Source: Paenibacillus_E allorhizoplanae
GTDB lineage: Bacteria; Bacillota; Bacilli; Paenibacillales; NBRC-103111
Reading direction: 5' to 3'
Length of the DNA: 64,000 bases
Assembly: GCF_927798215.1 (NCBI RefSeq)
Contig: NZ_CAKMMW010000009.1
Coordinates: 62,001-126,000, forward strand
Shown here piece by piece: positions 8,057-17,464 of the stretch. A program made the translations under genes and the position numbers. Below the pieces are notes generated by a model. It saw only the letters and a program-made list of their open reading frames with translations, was not told the origin of the DNA and searched no databases. Within the stretch, counting starts at the first letter, position 1. The number at the start of each line of letters is the position of its first letter.

Positions 8057-9409
8057 CTATCCAATCGTAATTTTACCCTCAGGGTATCTAAATAATTCTT
8101 TCTCTTGCTTAGGTTGCAAAGCATAGGCTAGCGTAATCGTTCCTAAACGCCCGGCAAACATCGTCAAGCAGATAAGCACTTTCCCTAGTGTAGATAACTC
8201 CGGAGTTAATCCCATTGTTAACCCTACCGTTCCAAAAGCGGATGTGACTTCAAATAATATTTTGATAAAAGACGAATCCTCTGTCGTTGATAAGATCATC
8301 GTGACGATGATCACCAAGAATAAAGCCATCATGGATAATGTAATTGCTTTAAGAATGCGATCCTTGGCTAAACGATAACGAAAAATAACAATGTCTTCTT
8401 TTCCACGAATCATAGTAATGATGGCACTAATCAGAATTGTAAATGTAGTCGTTTTGATACCTCCACCCGTAGATCCGGGAGAAGCACCAATAAACATAAG
8501 AATGACAATGAGAAACTGAGAGGCTTGGCGAAGAGCACTAATATCCACCGTGTTCGGACCTGCCGTACGCGCTGCTGTGGATTGAAAGAAGGAAGACAAA
8601 ATTTTCGCCCCAAAATCTAACGAGCCTAAGGTTCTGATATTGGTAAATTCGAATATAAAAATACCAAGTGCTCCAATAACAAGAAGTAATCCACTCATAC
8701 TTAGAACAACTCTTGAATGCAGGGAGAGCTTCTTCGTACTCTTAAATTCAATCAAATCGGAAATAACAATGAATCCTATGCCCCCAAGTATGATCAGCAT
8801 CATCGCTACGAAATTCACTACAAAATCGCCAACGTAGCCGGTAAGCGAAACGAAAGGAGCATCAACGGTACCGAACAAATCGAAACCCGCATTATTAAAC
8901 ATGGATACAGCATGCCAGATGCCATAATAAAGTCCTCTCGTAAAGCCGAAGTCAAACGAAAACCGAATGGTAAAAATGACTGCAGCCACGGCCTCAATGG
9001 ACAAAGAATATATGATAACTTTGCGTATCAAACGAACGATTCCCTCCATACTGCCTTGATTCAAGGCCTCTTGCAGGACAAGTCGCTCTTTCAAAGTGAT
9101 CTTTTTCCGAAACACGAAAGCAACTAACGTAGCCATTGTCATAAAACCAAGACCACCGATTTGAATCAAAGAAACGATCACAATTTGCCCAAAAGTTGTA
9201 TACGCGCTGCCCGTGTCAACAACAACCAACCCAGTCACACAAGTGGCCGATACGGAGGTAAACAGAGCATCAATAAAGGACATAGACTGGCCTGTCGCCG
9301 AAGCAATGGGCAGCATCAATAGCCCCGCTCCTATGAAAATGATAACAGCGAAACCTAAAACCAGGATCTGCGGAGGTGTTAGCTGCCAAATATTTATTTT
9401 TTTATTCAT
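8057..9409 (-). CDS. Ktr/Trk-type potassium uptake membrane subunit (KtrB/KtrD type)
   Basis: A 450-residue integral membrane protein of the KtrB/TrkH family. Four pore-loop repeats with their filter glycines can be seen: TCVTGLVVV, FNNAGFDLF, ARTAGPNTV and AGRLGTITL. The ribosome site GGAGG lies 4 bases before the ATG. It heads a two-gene unit with the RCK subunit. It should import potassium, probably coupled to sodium, and matters in osmotic adaptation; this is family knowledge. Confidence 0.92.
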   Translation of the reverse strand: MNKKINIWQLTPPQILVLGFAVIIFIGAGLLMLPIASATGQSMSFIDALFTSVSATCVTGLVVVDTGSAYTTFGQIVIVSLIQIGGLGFMTMATLVAFVFRKKITLKERLVLQEALNQGSMEGIVRLIRKVIIYSLSIEAVAAVIFTIRFSFDFGFTRGLYYGIWHAVSMFNNAGFDLFGTVDAPFVSLTGYVGDFVVNFVAMMLIILGGIGFIVISDLIEFKSTKKLSLHSRVVLSMSGLLLVIGALGIFIFEFTNIRTLGSLDFGAKILSSFFQSTAARTAGPNTVDISALRQASQFLIVILMFIGASPGSTGGGIKTTTFTILISAIITMIRGKEDIVIFRYRLAKDRILKAITLSMMALFLVIIVTMILSTTEDSSFIKILFEVTSAFGTVGLTMGLTPELSTLGKVLICLTMFAGRLGTITLAYALQPKQEKELFRYPEGKITIG

Positions 9410-9619
9410 CGCGCCTCCTGCATATGTAAGAAAATAATCTAATTACCATTTGGCTATACCGATAGAGTTCCCCGTTCATTTGTAGAAATTCCGCCAGTAA
9501 GCAATTCAAAAGGTATTATATAATTGTTTCCGATCGTTTACCAGTAAATTGGCTTTCTTTTTAAACTATGATAACGTAAAGAAATGATTGAGAATCGTGA
9601 ATTCAGAAGGGAATTGACT

Positions 9620-11260
9620 ATGCAAAGGCTGAAATTTAATCGTTTCCTACTCCTCTTGGCTTGTATTGGAATGTTCCTTTACCTCGGGGTTTCGATGTTG
9701 TATGGACTGCGTGATGAGGAACCTGCCGTAGCGGATATGCCCTCGATCACGAAGCAGCAAGCAGCCGAAAGTGCGGCCGCCTTCATTCGCCAGCGTTATG
9801 AGCTGCACAATCCACAAACCTATGTCGTCTATCAATCTAAAAAAGAACGAAGCGGCTACTTTCAAAAGGAACATTTATTAGAAGCTTATACGAAGCAATA
9901 TGGTGAAAAGTTCCCCATTGATTATTATCAAGTCAGTGTCAAGGATGCCACTGCCAAACGTCAGTTTGAAGTCGATGTCAACTACACGAATTCAAGCATC
10001 ATCGGCTGGCATGAAAACCTGGCCATGACGAATACGAAGTCATCATCACCGATGAGCACGACCAAAGCAGATACACTTGCGAAACTGGAGCTTCGTCAGA
10101 TGGGCTTTGAGCCAGAGGACTTCAGCCAAGTCGACAATGCACGTCATGATTCTCCCGAAGAGCAAATGACACTCCAATACGAAAAACGCACTCAACCTAT
10201 CGGTGAAGCGAAGCTAAACGTACGAGTGAATTTCGATCAAACGAATCTAACAGGTTTTAATGTAAGTTTTGGACTACCTGATTCTCACTTAGATTGGCTC
10301 ACCCAACAAGATGATTCCGCTTCACGCATGACTTGGATTTCCATGGGCTTTACGCTGTTAATGACGCTTGCTGCAATTGTATTTGCCATTATTTATAGGA
10401 AACTAATTAAATTCAGCAGGGGCTTATTATTAACTACCATCTTCTTCGTGATTTATATCATGAACAATGTGAATATGTATCCAGCTTTCCGAGTTATGAG
10501 TGGGGATACGAACAGTAATGAGGCCGTTTGGTTTACAATCGTATTTATGAGTGTCGTTACTGTCCTACTTGGGATATCGCTCTATCTTTCTTTAATCGCC
10601 GGTATTGGATTGTGGAACTCCATCGGTCTTAATAAATGGACTGCCTGGAAAGAAGACAAGTTTGGCCAAGACGTGTATGACGGAATGGGTCGAGGCTATT
10701 TAATAGCACTCTTCATCCTAGGTATTCAGCAAGTATTATTTTACACAGGTGAAGTGAAATTCGATGTGTGGTCGGTCAATGACCCTGCCGATTCGGTACT
10801 CAATATGCTCAAGCCTCAATTATTCCCGCTAATGGCGTGGGTTGCGGCGATTTCGGAAGAAGCTACCTTCCGCTTCCTAGGCATTATCCTTTTCAAAAAA
10901 CTGTTCCGCAACAATTTCATCGCCATCTTACTCCCAAGTGTGATCTGGGCAGCAAGTCATACGCAATACCCGATCTATCCCGTCTACACACGACTGATCG
11001 AGGTAACTATTATCGGTATCATACTCGGATACGTGTTCCTGAAATATGGGTTCATTACGGCCATATTCGTCCACGCGTGTATGGATAGTATTCTGATGGG
11101 GTTGTCCCTCTTCTCCTTAGGCCACATCAGCGATGTACTCGCGGGCATTCTCTATCTTGCACTCCCAGGACTGGTTGGACTTGGCTTAGCTTGGTTGCAT
11201 GGAAAAAGGCGAAAGCCCCCTATTCCTGGGGAGCCGCCGCCTCGCCTTGAAGTGCTTTGA
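9620..11260 (+). CDS. CPBP-family intramembrane metalloprotease
   Basis: A 546-residue membrane protein starting at the second ATG (MQRLKFNRF), which has a GAAGGGA ribosome site 8 bases upstream; the first ATG at 9584 has none. One N-terminal membrane helix is followed by a long extracellular region (about 30-240) containing a PepSY-like ITKQQAAESAAAFI start, then about eight membrane segments. The C-terminal CPBP (Abi/RCE1) core has the EEATFR motif, the ASHTQYP block and FVHACMDS, supplying the glutamates and histidines that bind metal. The last 41 bases overlap uvrC convergently. Confidence 0.85.
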   Translation: MQRLKFNRFLLLLACIGMFLYLGVSMLYGLRDEEPAVADMPSITKQQAAESAAAFIRQRYELHNPQTYVVYQSKKERSGYFQKEHLLEAYTKQYGEKFPIDYYQVSVKDATAKRQFEVDVNYTNSSIIGWHENLAMTNTKSSSPMSTTKADTLAKLELRQMGFEPEDFSQVDNARHDSPEEQMTLQYEKRTQPIGEAKLNVRVNFDQTNLTGFNVSFGLPDSHLDWLTQQDDSASRMTWISMGFTLLMTLAAIVFAIIYRKLIKFSRGLLLTTIFFVIYIMNNVNMYPAFRVMSGDTNSNEAVWFTIVFMSVVTVLLGISLYLSLIAGIGLWNSIGLNKWTAWKEDKFGQDVYDGMGRGYLIALFILGIQQVLFYTGEVKFDVWSVNDPADSVLNMLKPQLFPLMAWVAAISEEATFRFLGIILFKKLFRNNFIAILLPSVIWAASHTQYPIYPVYTRLIEVTIIGIILGYVFLKYGFITAIFVHACMDSILMGLSLFSLGHISDVLAGILYLALPGLVGLGLAWLHGKRRKPPIPGEPPPRLEVL

Positions 11261-13118
11261 TAATTTCACTCGCTAATTTTTCACCAATACCCAGAGGCTT
11301 GAAGTCCATGACTTCGGCCTCTTTTATTTTGCGCACGGAGCCAAAATGCTTCAGCAGCGCTTTACGGCGCTTCTCACCGATGCCCGGAATGGCATCGAGC
11401 TGTGAGACGACCATCGACTTAGCTCGCGTTTCCCGATGAAACGTGATGGCAAAGCGATGGACTTCGTCTTGAATACGCTGCAGCAAATAAAACTCCTGAC
11501 TGTCGCGCGGCAGCGGAACAATTTCGGCTGGATCACCGATCATCAGCTGGGCTGTTTTATGCTTGGCATCCTTCACGAGCCCGCAAATCGGAATATATAA
11601 GCCTAATTCATTTTCCAAAATGTCAATAGCAGCAGAGATTTGCCCTTTCCCTCCATCGACAACAATCAAATCAGGCATCGTGAGATTGTCCTTCAGAACA
11701 CGCTCATAGCGTCGTCTGATGACTTCCCGCATCGTTTCATAATCATCCGGGCCTACGACCGTCTTCACTTTAAATTTACGGTATTCCTTGCGATCTGGCT
11801 TCCCATCTACGAATACAACCATCGCCGATACGGGATTCGTCCCTTGAATGTTCGAGTTATCGAACGCTTCTATACGGCGAATCGTGCCAATGCCAAGCCA
11901 CTCACCGAGGTTCTCGACAGCCTTCGTTGTACGACGCTCGTCGCGTTCAACAAGTCGGAACTTCTCATCCAAAGCATTCACCGCGTTGTCTCTGGCCATA
12001 TCCACCATTTGCTTCTTCAGTCCGCGCTGCGGCATATGCACCTTCACCTTGAGCCAACCTTCCAAGGCTTCACGAATCTCTTTCTCGTCACCCTCGGTGC
12101 GCCTTACCCCATCTCCCAGCGCCTCTTGCTGAGCTTCTGGCTCCGGCATCGTAGGCAGGAAAATCTCCTTCGGCAATGCTGGATTATCGCTGTACACCTG
12201 TGTGACATACGTCATGAAATCGTTATACTCATCGCCGTAGTAAGGGAAGAGCGAAACGTGCCGTTCGATGAGCTTGCCTTGGCGCATGTACTGGATATGC
12301 ACCGCCATCCAGCCCTTGTCTACGGCGTAGCCGAAGACATCGCGATCCAGCGCGTCGGCTGTCGTGATCTTCTGCTTCTCCATGAGCGCATCGATGCTCA
12401 TGATGTGATCGCGCAGCTCCTTCGCGCGCTCGAAGTTCAGTTCTTCCGCTGCCGCCAACATCTTGGTCGTCAGCTCTTCTTTAATGACGTCGTGTCCCCC
12501 GTTCAGGAAACGACTGATTTCTTGCACCATCCGCTCATTCGTTTCGGCGGATACCTCTAGTGCGCAGGGCGCAAGACATTGCCCCATATGATAGTATAGG
12601 CATACTTTATCGGGCATGGTCTTGCACTTGCGCAGCGGATACAACCGATCCAGCAGCTTCTTCGTCTGCTGGGCCGCGAAAGCATTCGGATAAGGGCCGA
12701 AATATTTCCCCTTATCCTTGTACACCCGCCGCGTGACTTCTAGACGCGGCTGCTCCTCATGTGTAATTTTGATATAAGGAAACGTCTTATCATCCTTAAG
12801 AAGTACGTTATACCGAGGATGATGCTGCTTAATCAGATTACACTCGAGGATAAGTGCCTCCATGTTAGAGGAAGTAATGATATATTCAAAGTCGCGAATT
12901 TCGCTGACTAACTTTTGCGTTTTGGCGCTGTGACTCCCCGTGAAATAGGAGCGCACACGATTTTTCAATACTTTGGCTTTGCCTACATAGATAATCGTGC
13001 CTTGATGGTTCTTCATAATATAACAGCCCGGCTTGTCCGGGAGTAAAGATAGCTTGTGCCTGATCGTTTCCAGGCTCTGTTCGCGGACGTCTGCGTCCTC
13101 TTGCTCAAAATCAGTCAT
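11220..13118 (-). CDS. uvrC: Excinuclease ABC subunit C
   Basis: The dual-incision nuclease of nucleotide excision repair, 632 residues. It has the N-terminal GIY-YIG domain (GCYIMKN...IIYVGKAK, about 30-50), a UVR motif (NFERAKELRDH) that contacts UvrB, the RNase H-like C-terminal nuclease core (FDNSNIQGTNPV, VDGGKGQ) and a terminal helix-hairpin-helix pair (IPGIGEKRRKALLKHFG). The ATG follows GGAAGGAG by 9 bases. It contains about 30 extra N-terminal and linker residues relative to B. subtilis UvrC. Its 3' end overlaps the protease gene by 41 bases. Confidence 0.97.
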   Translation of the reverse strand: MTDFEQEDADVREQSLETIRHKLSLLPDKPGCYIMKNHQGTIIYVGKAKVLKNRVRSYFTGSHSAKTQKLVSEIRDFEYIITSSNMEALILECNLIKQHHPRYNVLLKDDKTFPYIKITHEEQPRLEVTRRVYKDKGKYFGPYPNAFAAQQTKKLLDRLYPLRKCKTMPDKVCLYYHMGQCLAPCALEVSAETNERMVQEISRFLNGGHDVIKEELTTKMLAAAEELNFERAKELRDHIMSIDALMEKQKITTADALDRDVFGYAVDKGWMAVHIQYMRQGKLIERHVSLFPYYGDEYNDFMTYVTQVYSDNPALPKEIFLPTMPEPEAQQEALGDGVRRTEGDEKEIREALEGWLKVKVHMPQRGLKKQMVDMARDNAVNALDEKFRLVERDERRTTKAVENLGEWLGIGTIRRIEAFDNSNIQGTNPVSAMVVFVDGKPDRKEYRKFKVKTVVGPDDYETMREVIRRRYERVLKDNLTMPDLIVVDGGKGQISAAIDILENELGLYIPICGLVKDAKHKTAQLMIGDPAEIVPLPRDSQEFYLLQRIQDEVHRFAITFHRETRAKSMVVSQLDAIPGIGEKRRKALLKHFGSVRKIKEAEVMDFKPLGIGEKLASEIIKALQGEAAAPQE

Positions 13119-13155
13119 CCTCTAAATCTCCTTCCAGAAAAAATCATCGCGAATG

Positions 13156-13199
13156 AAAAAAAAGCTCTTTCTCAGCATAGCAGAAAAAGAGCTTTTTCT
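13156..13199. terminator. Bidirectional terminator upstream of uvrC, downstream of trxA
   Basis: AAAAAGCTCTTTCT pairs with AGAAAAAGAGCTTTTT around a 9-base loop, with A and T runs on both sides. It lies after the trxA stop on the minus strand. Confidence 0.8.
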
Positions 13200-13235
13200 C
13201 ACGAACAATTGTTTCTAGTTTGTTGCACTTGTCAA

Positions 13236-13550
13236 TTATTGATGACGGGATACAACGTTTTTCAACGCGTCTTTGGATTGGAAACCAACCACTTTATCAA
13301 CTGGTTGACCATCTTTGAAAACGATTAGAGTTGGGATACTCATAACGCCAAAGCGAGCAGCGGATTCCGGGTTGTCATCCACGTTTACTTTTGCAATTTT
13401 CAAAGATTCAACTTCTTTATCTAGCTCTTCCAATACAGGAGCGATCATTTTACAAGGTCCGCACCAAGGTGCCCAGAAGTCTACAAGTACTGTACCTTCT
13501 CCTTCAACTTCTGCTTTAAAACTGTTGTCAGAAACATTCACGATTGCCAT
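13236..13550 (-). CDS. trxA: Thioredoxin
   Basis: The 104-residue cytoplasmic dithiol oxidoreductase. The active site is WCGPCK (C30 and C33), with the cis-proline in MSIPTLIVFKDG. Size and sequence match the main housekeeping thioredoxin of Bacillales, in which trxA usually lies near uvrC, as here. Ribosome site AGAAGGAGG precedes the ATG; promoter and terminator are both visible, so it is monocistronic. Confidence 0.97.
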   Translation of the reverse strand: MAIVNVSDNSFKAEVEGEGTVLVDFWAPWCGPCKMIAPVLEELDKEVESLKIAKVNVDDNPESAARFGVMSIPTLIVFKDGQPVDKVVGFQSKDALKNVVSRHQ

Positions 13551-13645
13551 GATAGTTCCTCCTTCTAAGAATGAATTTGATTTATAAGGTGAAAAGTAAG
13601 ATTAAGTTCGTCACTTAACTTGCTTCGCATCACGTCAACATGTAA

Positions 13646-13673
13646 AGTATACCACACTCATATGCCTTTTCAA
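13646..13673 (-). promoter_or_regulatory. Promoter of trxA
   Basis: On the minus strand TTGAAA and TATACT are spaced by 16 bases, roughly 100 bases before the trxA start. Confidence 0.55.
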
Positions 13674-13709
13674 CCAAGCCATAAGTTAGCAAACGGGGTA
13701 TCCTTTGGT

Positions 13710-14093
13710 CTATATCGAGGGTAATCCAACAGGCAGCCCTTGGCGTCGCTGTTCCTCAATATAGGAAATACGATCTTTGAGATTCGCTTGGAGCAGTTGC
13801 AGCATCTCCATTTGTTTCTCAATTTCTTGCAGCTTTTCTGTGTACAGGGGCAGCAAATCATCACACTGTGATTCTTGATTCTTCATCACACAGTTCAGAA
13901 AGCTTTCAATCTGCTCAGTCGTAAAGCCGAGGCTCAAGTAAAACTGAATGGTCTTCACGCGCTCAACAACCATTTGATTGTAGACCCGATAGCCATTCTC
14001 TTCACGTTGTGTTGCGATCAGCCCTTTGGCTTCGTAGTAGCGCAAGGACCGAATACTTGCTCCGGTAAGCTTGGATAACTCACTAATCCGCAT
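13710..14093 (-). CDS. MerR-family transcriptional regulator
   Basis: A 127-residue regulator. The N-terminal winged helix is MRISELSKLTGASIRSLRYYEAKGL, given here in part (residues 1-25), with the second wing at GYRVYN; a coiled-coil dimer helix spans about 75-115 (KLQEIEKQMEMLQLLQ). Two cysteines (NCVMKNQESQC) lie at the start of the coiled coil, where metal- or thiol-sensing MerR proteins have ligands, but the pattern is not diagnostic. I use the ATG at 14093, 8 bases after AAGAAG, rather than the GTG at 14102, which overlaps the ribosome site. Confidence 0.85.
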   Translation of the reverse strand: MRISELSKLTGASIRSLRYYEAKGLIATQREENGYRVYNQMVVERVKTIQFYLSLGFTTEQIESFLNCVMKNQESQCDDLLPLYTEKLQEIEKQMEMLQLLQANLKDRISYIEEQRRQGLPVGLPSI

Positions 14094-14139
14094 GGACGTC
14101 ACTTCTTTCTATTCCCACATATCTTGGAGGGATGTCTTT

Positions 14140-14171
14140 ATTGTAAACCATAACACTAATGTCAGAGTCAA
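14140..14171 (-). promoter_or_regulatory. MerR-type promoter with long spacer
   Basis: On the minus strand TTGACT (14166-14171) and TACAAT (14140-14145) are 20 bases apart, longer than the usual 17. Spacers of 19-20 bases are the signature of promoters untwisted by MerR proteins, so this regulator probably controls itself. Confidence 0.5.
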
Positions 14172-14304
14172 GAAGTATTTTACCCATTCCGCTCTTTATT
14201 GCGATTGTTTGCACAATTGTCACTTTGATTAGCTTTACAACTTTCGACGAATTTGGGTATACTAGGCTTACAAATACGAATGTCGGACGTTAGGGGGTAA
14301 CCAC

Positions 14305-14445
14305 ATGAGCAATCAACACCCTGAGCATCACGTGTACGAAGAACCGCGTAATGATTTCATGGATGTAGGCATAGGTTTTGGCGTATTCTTTGGCGCATTG
14401 TTCGTCATTGCAGTCATTGCTACCGTCATCCAAGTGATGAGCTAA
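14305..14445 (+). CDS. Small single-pass membrane protein, YqzM-like
   Basis: A 46-residue ORF with a GGGGG-type ribosome site 7-8 bases before the ATG and its own terminator downstream. The N-terminal half is polar and histidine-rich (NQHPEHHVYEEPRND); the second half is one membrane helix (VGIGFGVFFGALFVIAVIA). The RND...VGxGF pattern followed by a helix recalls the short YqzM proteins of Bacillus, which lie in other contexts. The coding call is good; the family link is tentative. Confidence 0.7.
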   Translation: MSNQHPEHHVYEEPRNDFMDVGIGFGVFFGALFVIAVIATVIQVMS

Positions 14446-14462
14446 GCGAAATATCAAAAGTT

Positions 14463-14499
14463 AAAGCCGCTTTGCAGGCAAATGCGAAGCGGCTTTTTT
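14463..14499 (+). terminator. Terminator after the small membrane protein gene
   Basis: AAAGCCGCTTTGC pairs with GCGAAGCGGCTTT around a 7-base loop and is followed by TTTTTT. Confidence 0.88.
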
Positions 14500-14723
14500 C
14501 TAGTAATTTTAATTGGCTGCCTTAGTCATTAGCTGTAAAAACTACAGTTAATTTTCATGATTCAGGTGGTTTTACATAAATAACTGGAAAATGTGTCGTT
14601 AATTCGAGGGAATTCCGAAGAATTGACTAAACTGTTGAAAAATAAATGTAGGCAATCCAGTTAATCCGTCCACTGCTTGTATAAGGACTGAAATTACTTC
14701 TAGCAGGGTACCGCAAATATAAC

Positions 14724-14752
14724 ACAAAAACCTAGCCACCTCCGGCTAGGTT
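14724..14752 (-). terminator. Terminator of dnaB-dnaI
   Basis: On the minus strand AACCTAGCC pairs with GGCTAGGTT and is followed by TTTTTG, immediately after the dnaI stop. The 220 bases between this and the terminator at 14499 hold no gene that I can support. Confidence 0.85.
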
Positions 14753-14764
14753 CTTCTTTACGCT

Positions 14765-15721
14765 TTATCTTCCACGCTTGTTCGTACCCGTAACCTCAAC
14801 CACATCAACGAATGGTCGTATCCGGTCCATGATTCGTTGCCCCTTGTACTCCTCGTCGCCGTCTTTGTTCGTGAAGCTGAAATGCTTCTCCAAACCAGAT
14901 AGCGCATAATTGGATGTGAAGAACGTTGGTTTCCGATTCATTCGATGATTCACAATAGCGCCAATGACGTGATCTCTCAGCCAAGGGTTCAAATTCTCTG
15001 CCCCAATATCGTCAAATACGAGCAGATCCGTTTCCTTGAGTAGGTCAATGGTCTCCTTGAGCTTATAAGGCTCTTGGAACATCCCCTTCAAGTCCTCCGC
15101 AAAGTCTGGCATATAGACGATGGCTCCCGTCATACCGACCTTCGCCAACTGATGCAGCATGTAACCCATCAAGAACGTTTTCCCTGTACCGAACGATCCA
15201 GATAAATATAACCCTCGCGTCTGAAGACCTTCTTCAATGGTTAAACTCACATAGTCGTTAATTTGCATGACCGCTTTCGCACGATCGAGATCGGTCTCCA
15301 AGATATCCCCAAAGGAGAAACTTCGCGAAATCATCCGTGGGTCCACGTGAAAAGTGCGAATTCGGCTGGAGATGGCGTCCTGCTGGCCTTTGGCAATAAA
15401 CTTCTTGCAAGCGACCTTCTCCTCATGAATAAAAGGCGTTTGCCCTTCCACCGATTCGGCTGTAAGAATTGTATAATGTCCTGTCATATCATTCGGACAG
15501 TTCTCTAGACCAGGGCAATTGGAGCAAGTTTTAAATTCCGAAACATGCTGATATAACTTGTTCATATTTATTTTAATCGCATAATCATCCACAAAAGGAT
15601 ACTTCTGACGAAATTTAGCAATCAACGGGTCCGCAAGAACACCTTGAATTTTCAATTCAGCTTTTCTTTTCCATTCTGTATCCGGCAATGATTTGAGTAA
15701 ATGCGATAAAGACTCCATCAT
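14765..15721 (-). CDS. dnaI: Primosomal protein DnaI, helicase loader
   Basis: A 318-residue AAA+ ATPase that loads the replicative helicase. The N-terminal part binds helicase and carries a zinc-ribbon pattern (C66, C69, C75, C105: CSNCPGLENC...CKK). The ATPase core has Walker A GSFGTGKT (175-182) and Walker B LLVFDDI, plus an arginine-rich C-terminus. The true start is the ATG at 15721, 8 bases after AGGAGG; the GTG nine bases upstream is inside that ribosome site. It follows dnaB by 51 bases, the standard dnaB-dnaI order. Confidence 0.95.
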   Translation of the reverse strand: MMESLSHLLKSLPDTEWKRKAELKIQGVLADPLIAKFRQKYPFVDDYAIKINMNKLYQHVSEFKTCSNCPGLENCPNDMTGHYTILTAESVEGQTPFIHEEKVACKKFIAKGQQDAISSRIRTFHVDPRMISRSFSFGDILETDLDRAKAVMQINDYVSLTIEEGLQTRGLYLSGSFGTGKTFLMGYMLHQLAKVGMTGAIVYMPDFAEDLKGMFQEPYKLKETIDLLKETDLLVFDDIGAENLNPWLRDHVIGAIVNHRMNRKPTFFTSNYALSGLEKHFSFTNKDGDEEYKGQRIMDRIRPFVDVVEVTGTNKRGR

Positions 15722-15772
15722 GTTCGGCACCTCCTAACAGTTCCATCTGTCAATCCATAGATAAGCCACTTA

Positions 15773-17266
15773 CTAATTCTTCCGGTTAAATCGCTCATCC
15801 AGCTTCTGCGCCATCCGTCTGGCTGCCTCTAGCTCCTCTGCAGACAGCCTAGTAGACGCTGTAGTGCCCGTATCAGGCAATACAATAGGGATATGAGGCT
15901 TCTGTGTCTTGCCTTGACGTCCACGCGTAGCAGAGCCTCCGCCCGCTTTCGCAGATTCCACCTTAGAAGCAGCTTTCTGCTTGTAATTGATTTTCTCACG
16001 TACATATTCAACGGCATGCTCATACGTATTAATTTGCTTGCCCAGCATATCGGAAGCTACAGCCTCAATTGAGGATTTGGCCCAAGAGCGACGATCAATA
16101 TGCAAGAAGTGAATCAACACATTAATAACTTCTTCTTTTAATTTATAGTTTAAATCGATTTTCTCGAAAATATTAAGTACGCCATCAGGTATCGAACCCT
16201 GTGTGAAAAACATTTTCAACACAGCCGTGTATGGCTCATTTCGCATGATGTAATTGTACTGATGATCCGTGCATTCGCCGCGCAGTTGCTGAGGTACTTC
16301 TAAATAATAAGCCATCTCCACAGACTGCTCTTCCGAAGTTTCCACTTCATCCTCAGATTTCGTAGTCGTACGCTCCCGCTCTTCATCCCGCTTCTTGCTC
16401 TGTCTGTAGAACAAATTCGCATTATATTGCATGAGATCCATGACAAGCTCACCTTCCTCGGTGAACACGCCATCCTCATCAAGCAAGCGGCACGTTTCTT
16501 GAAGGGACAGATTGTACTTCTTCGCCACAATATTAATGGCTACCATATGCTCCGGCTTGTGCTTCAGCGCTTCAACGAACACGCGGTTACTCGCTCCACG
16601 CGGGAACCTCATGATGATATCCGCATACTTGAAGCCTTTGGTCGTCACGTCCATCCGTGCGTCCCCTTGCTTGCTTGCAGAAGCCTCATAGAGTGCTTGT
16701 TCCAGTTCATAATCCACAACCTGTGTGTTCAGGCGAAATAACTCATAAAAAGGAACCGACAAGTTCTCCTCGACCGCCTCACGACACTCCTCTGGTTCAG
16801 GTGAGAGCAGATCTTCACGCAGCGAAAGCAGCATGAACTTCCCAACCTTGTCGCGCAGCAGCAGCGTTAAATGCTGATTTCGGAAAAACTCATTCGGCCC
16901 TAAAGGCGCGAACAATGTATAAACGAAAACATAATCTTCTTCCTCGGGTACAAACTTGCGAGTCGTCTGAAGGAGACCAATCGCCTCTAGCTTGGAGGAT
17001 TGTTCAATAATATACTTTCGACCACGCTCATTCTGTTCAAGCTCTAGCAGAAGAAACAACTTACGTTGCTGCTCCATCGGCGAAAAGCCAACTTTCTCTG
17101 CACTCATCTGCTGATAGAGCGCCTGATAGAAACTTATGGCCAAACCGCCTATCATCGGTTGATACATCATCGCTAGCATTTTATAGTCTAAACTGCTCAA
17201 AGAAAACTCACGGTTCACGCAAAACCTGTGATTCTCGGTGAAATGCAGCATATTCGTCATTCTCAT
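15773..17266 (-). CDS. dnaB: Replication initiation and membrane attachment protein DnaB
   Basis: The Firmicutes primosome protein (497 residues), which acts with DnaD and DnaI to recruit helicase at oriC and at restart sites; it is not the helicase. Two DnaD/DnaB-type domains are visible: one early, and one near 390-440 ending in the typical INVLIHFLH...YVREKINYKQK region. The C-terminal tail is basic and low-complexity. In-frame ATGs at 17266, 17260 and 17251 leave the exact start open; an AACGGGAT-like site favours one of the first two. nrdR, the usual upstream neighbour in Bacillus, is absent. Confidence 0.92.
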   Translation of the reverse strand: MRMTNMLHFTENHRFCVNREFSLSSLDYKMLAMMYQPMIGGLAISFYQALYQQMSAEKVGFSPMEQQRKLFLLLELEQNERGRKYIIEQSSKLEAIGLLQTTRKFVPEEEDYVFVYTLFAPLGPNEFFRNQHLTLLLRDKVGKFMLLSLREDLLSPEPEECREAVEENLSVPFYELFRLNTQVVDYELEQALYEASASKQGDARMDVTTKGFKYADIIMRFPRGASNRVFVEALKHKPEHMVAINIVAKKYNLSLQETCRLLDEDGVFTEEGELVMDLMQYNANLFYRQSKKRDEERERTTTKSEDEVETSEEQSVEMAYYLEVPQQLRGECTDHQYNYIMRNEPYTAVLKMFFTQGSIPDGVLNIFEKIDLNYKLKEEVINVLIHFLHIDRRSWAKSSIEAVASDMLGKQINTYEHAVEYVREKINYKQKAASKVESAKAGGGSATRGRQGKTQKPHIPIVLPDTGTTASTRLSAEELEAARRMAQKLDERFNRKN

Positions 17267-17464
17267 CCCGTTACAGCACCATCCTGCCTCAGCTCGACTG
17301 AAAGATCGCTCATAATCTAGCTATCCCATGTCTCAGTCTCTCTCTATTAGTCTACCACAAAAATCGACAATCTTGGTATCTACAAGAGAAAAGATAATTT
17401 TACCTTTTGGGCAAGAAAAAGATTCCATCGCTTTTTCACTAGCAATGAAATCTTAATTTTGGCG

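Noticed and set aside
11640..12560. Long plus-strand ORF of 306 codons
   Set aside because: It is wholly inside uvrC on the other strand; codons are those of the antisense frame and there is no ribosome site or domain.
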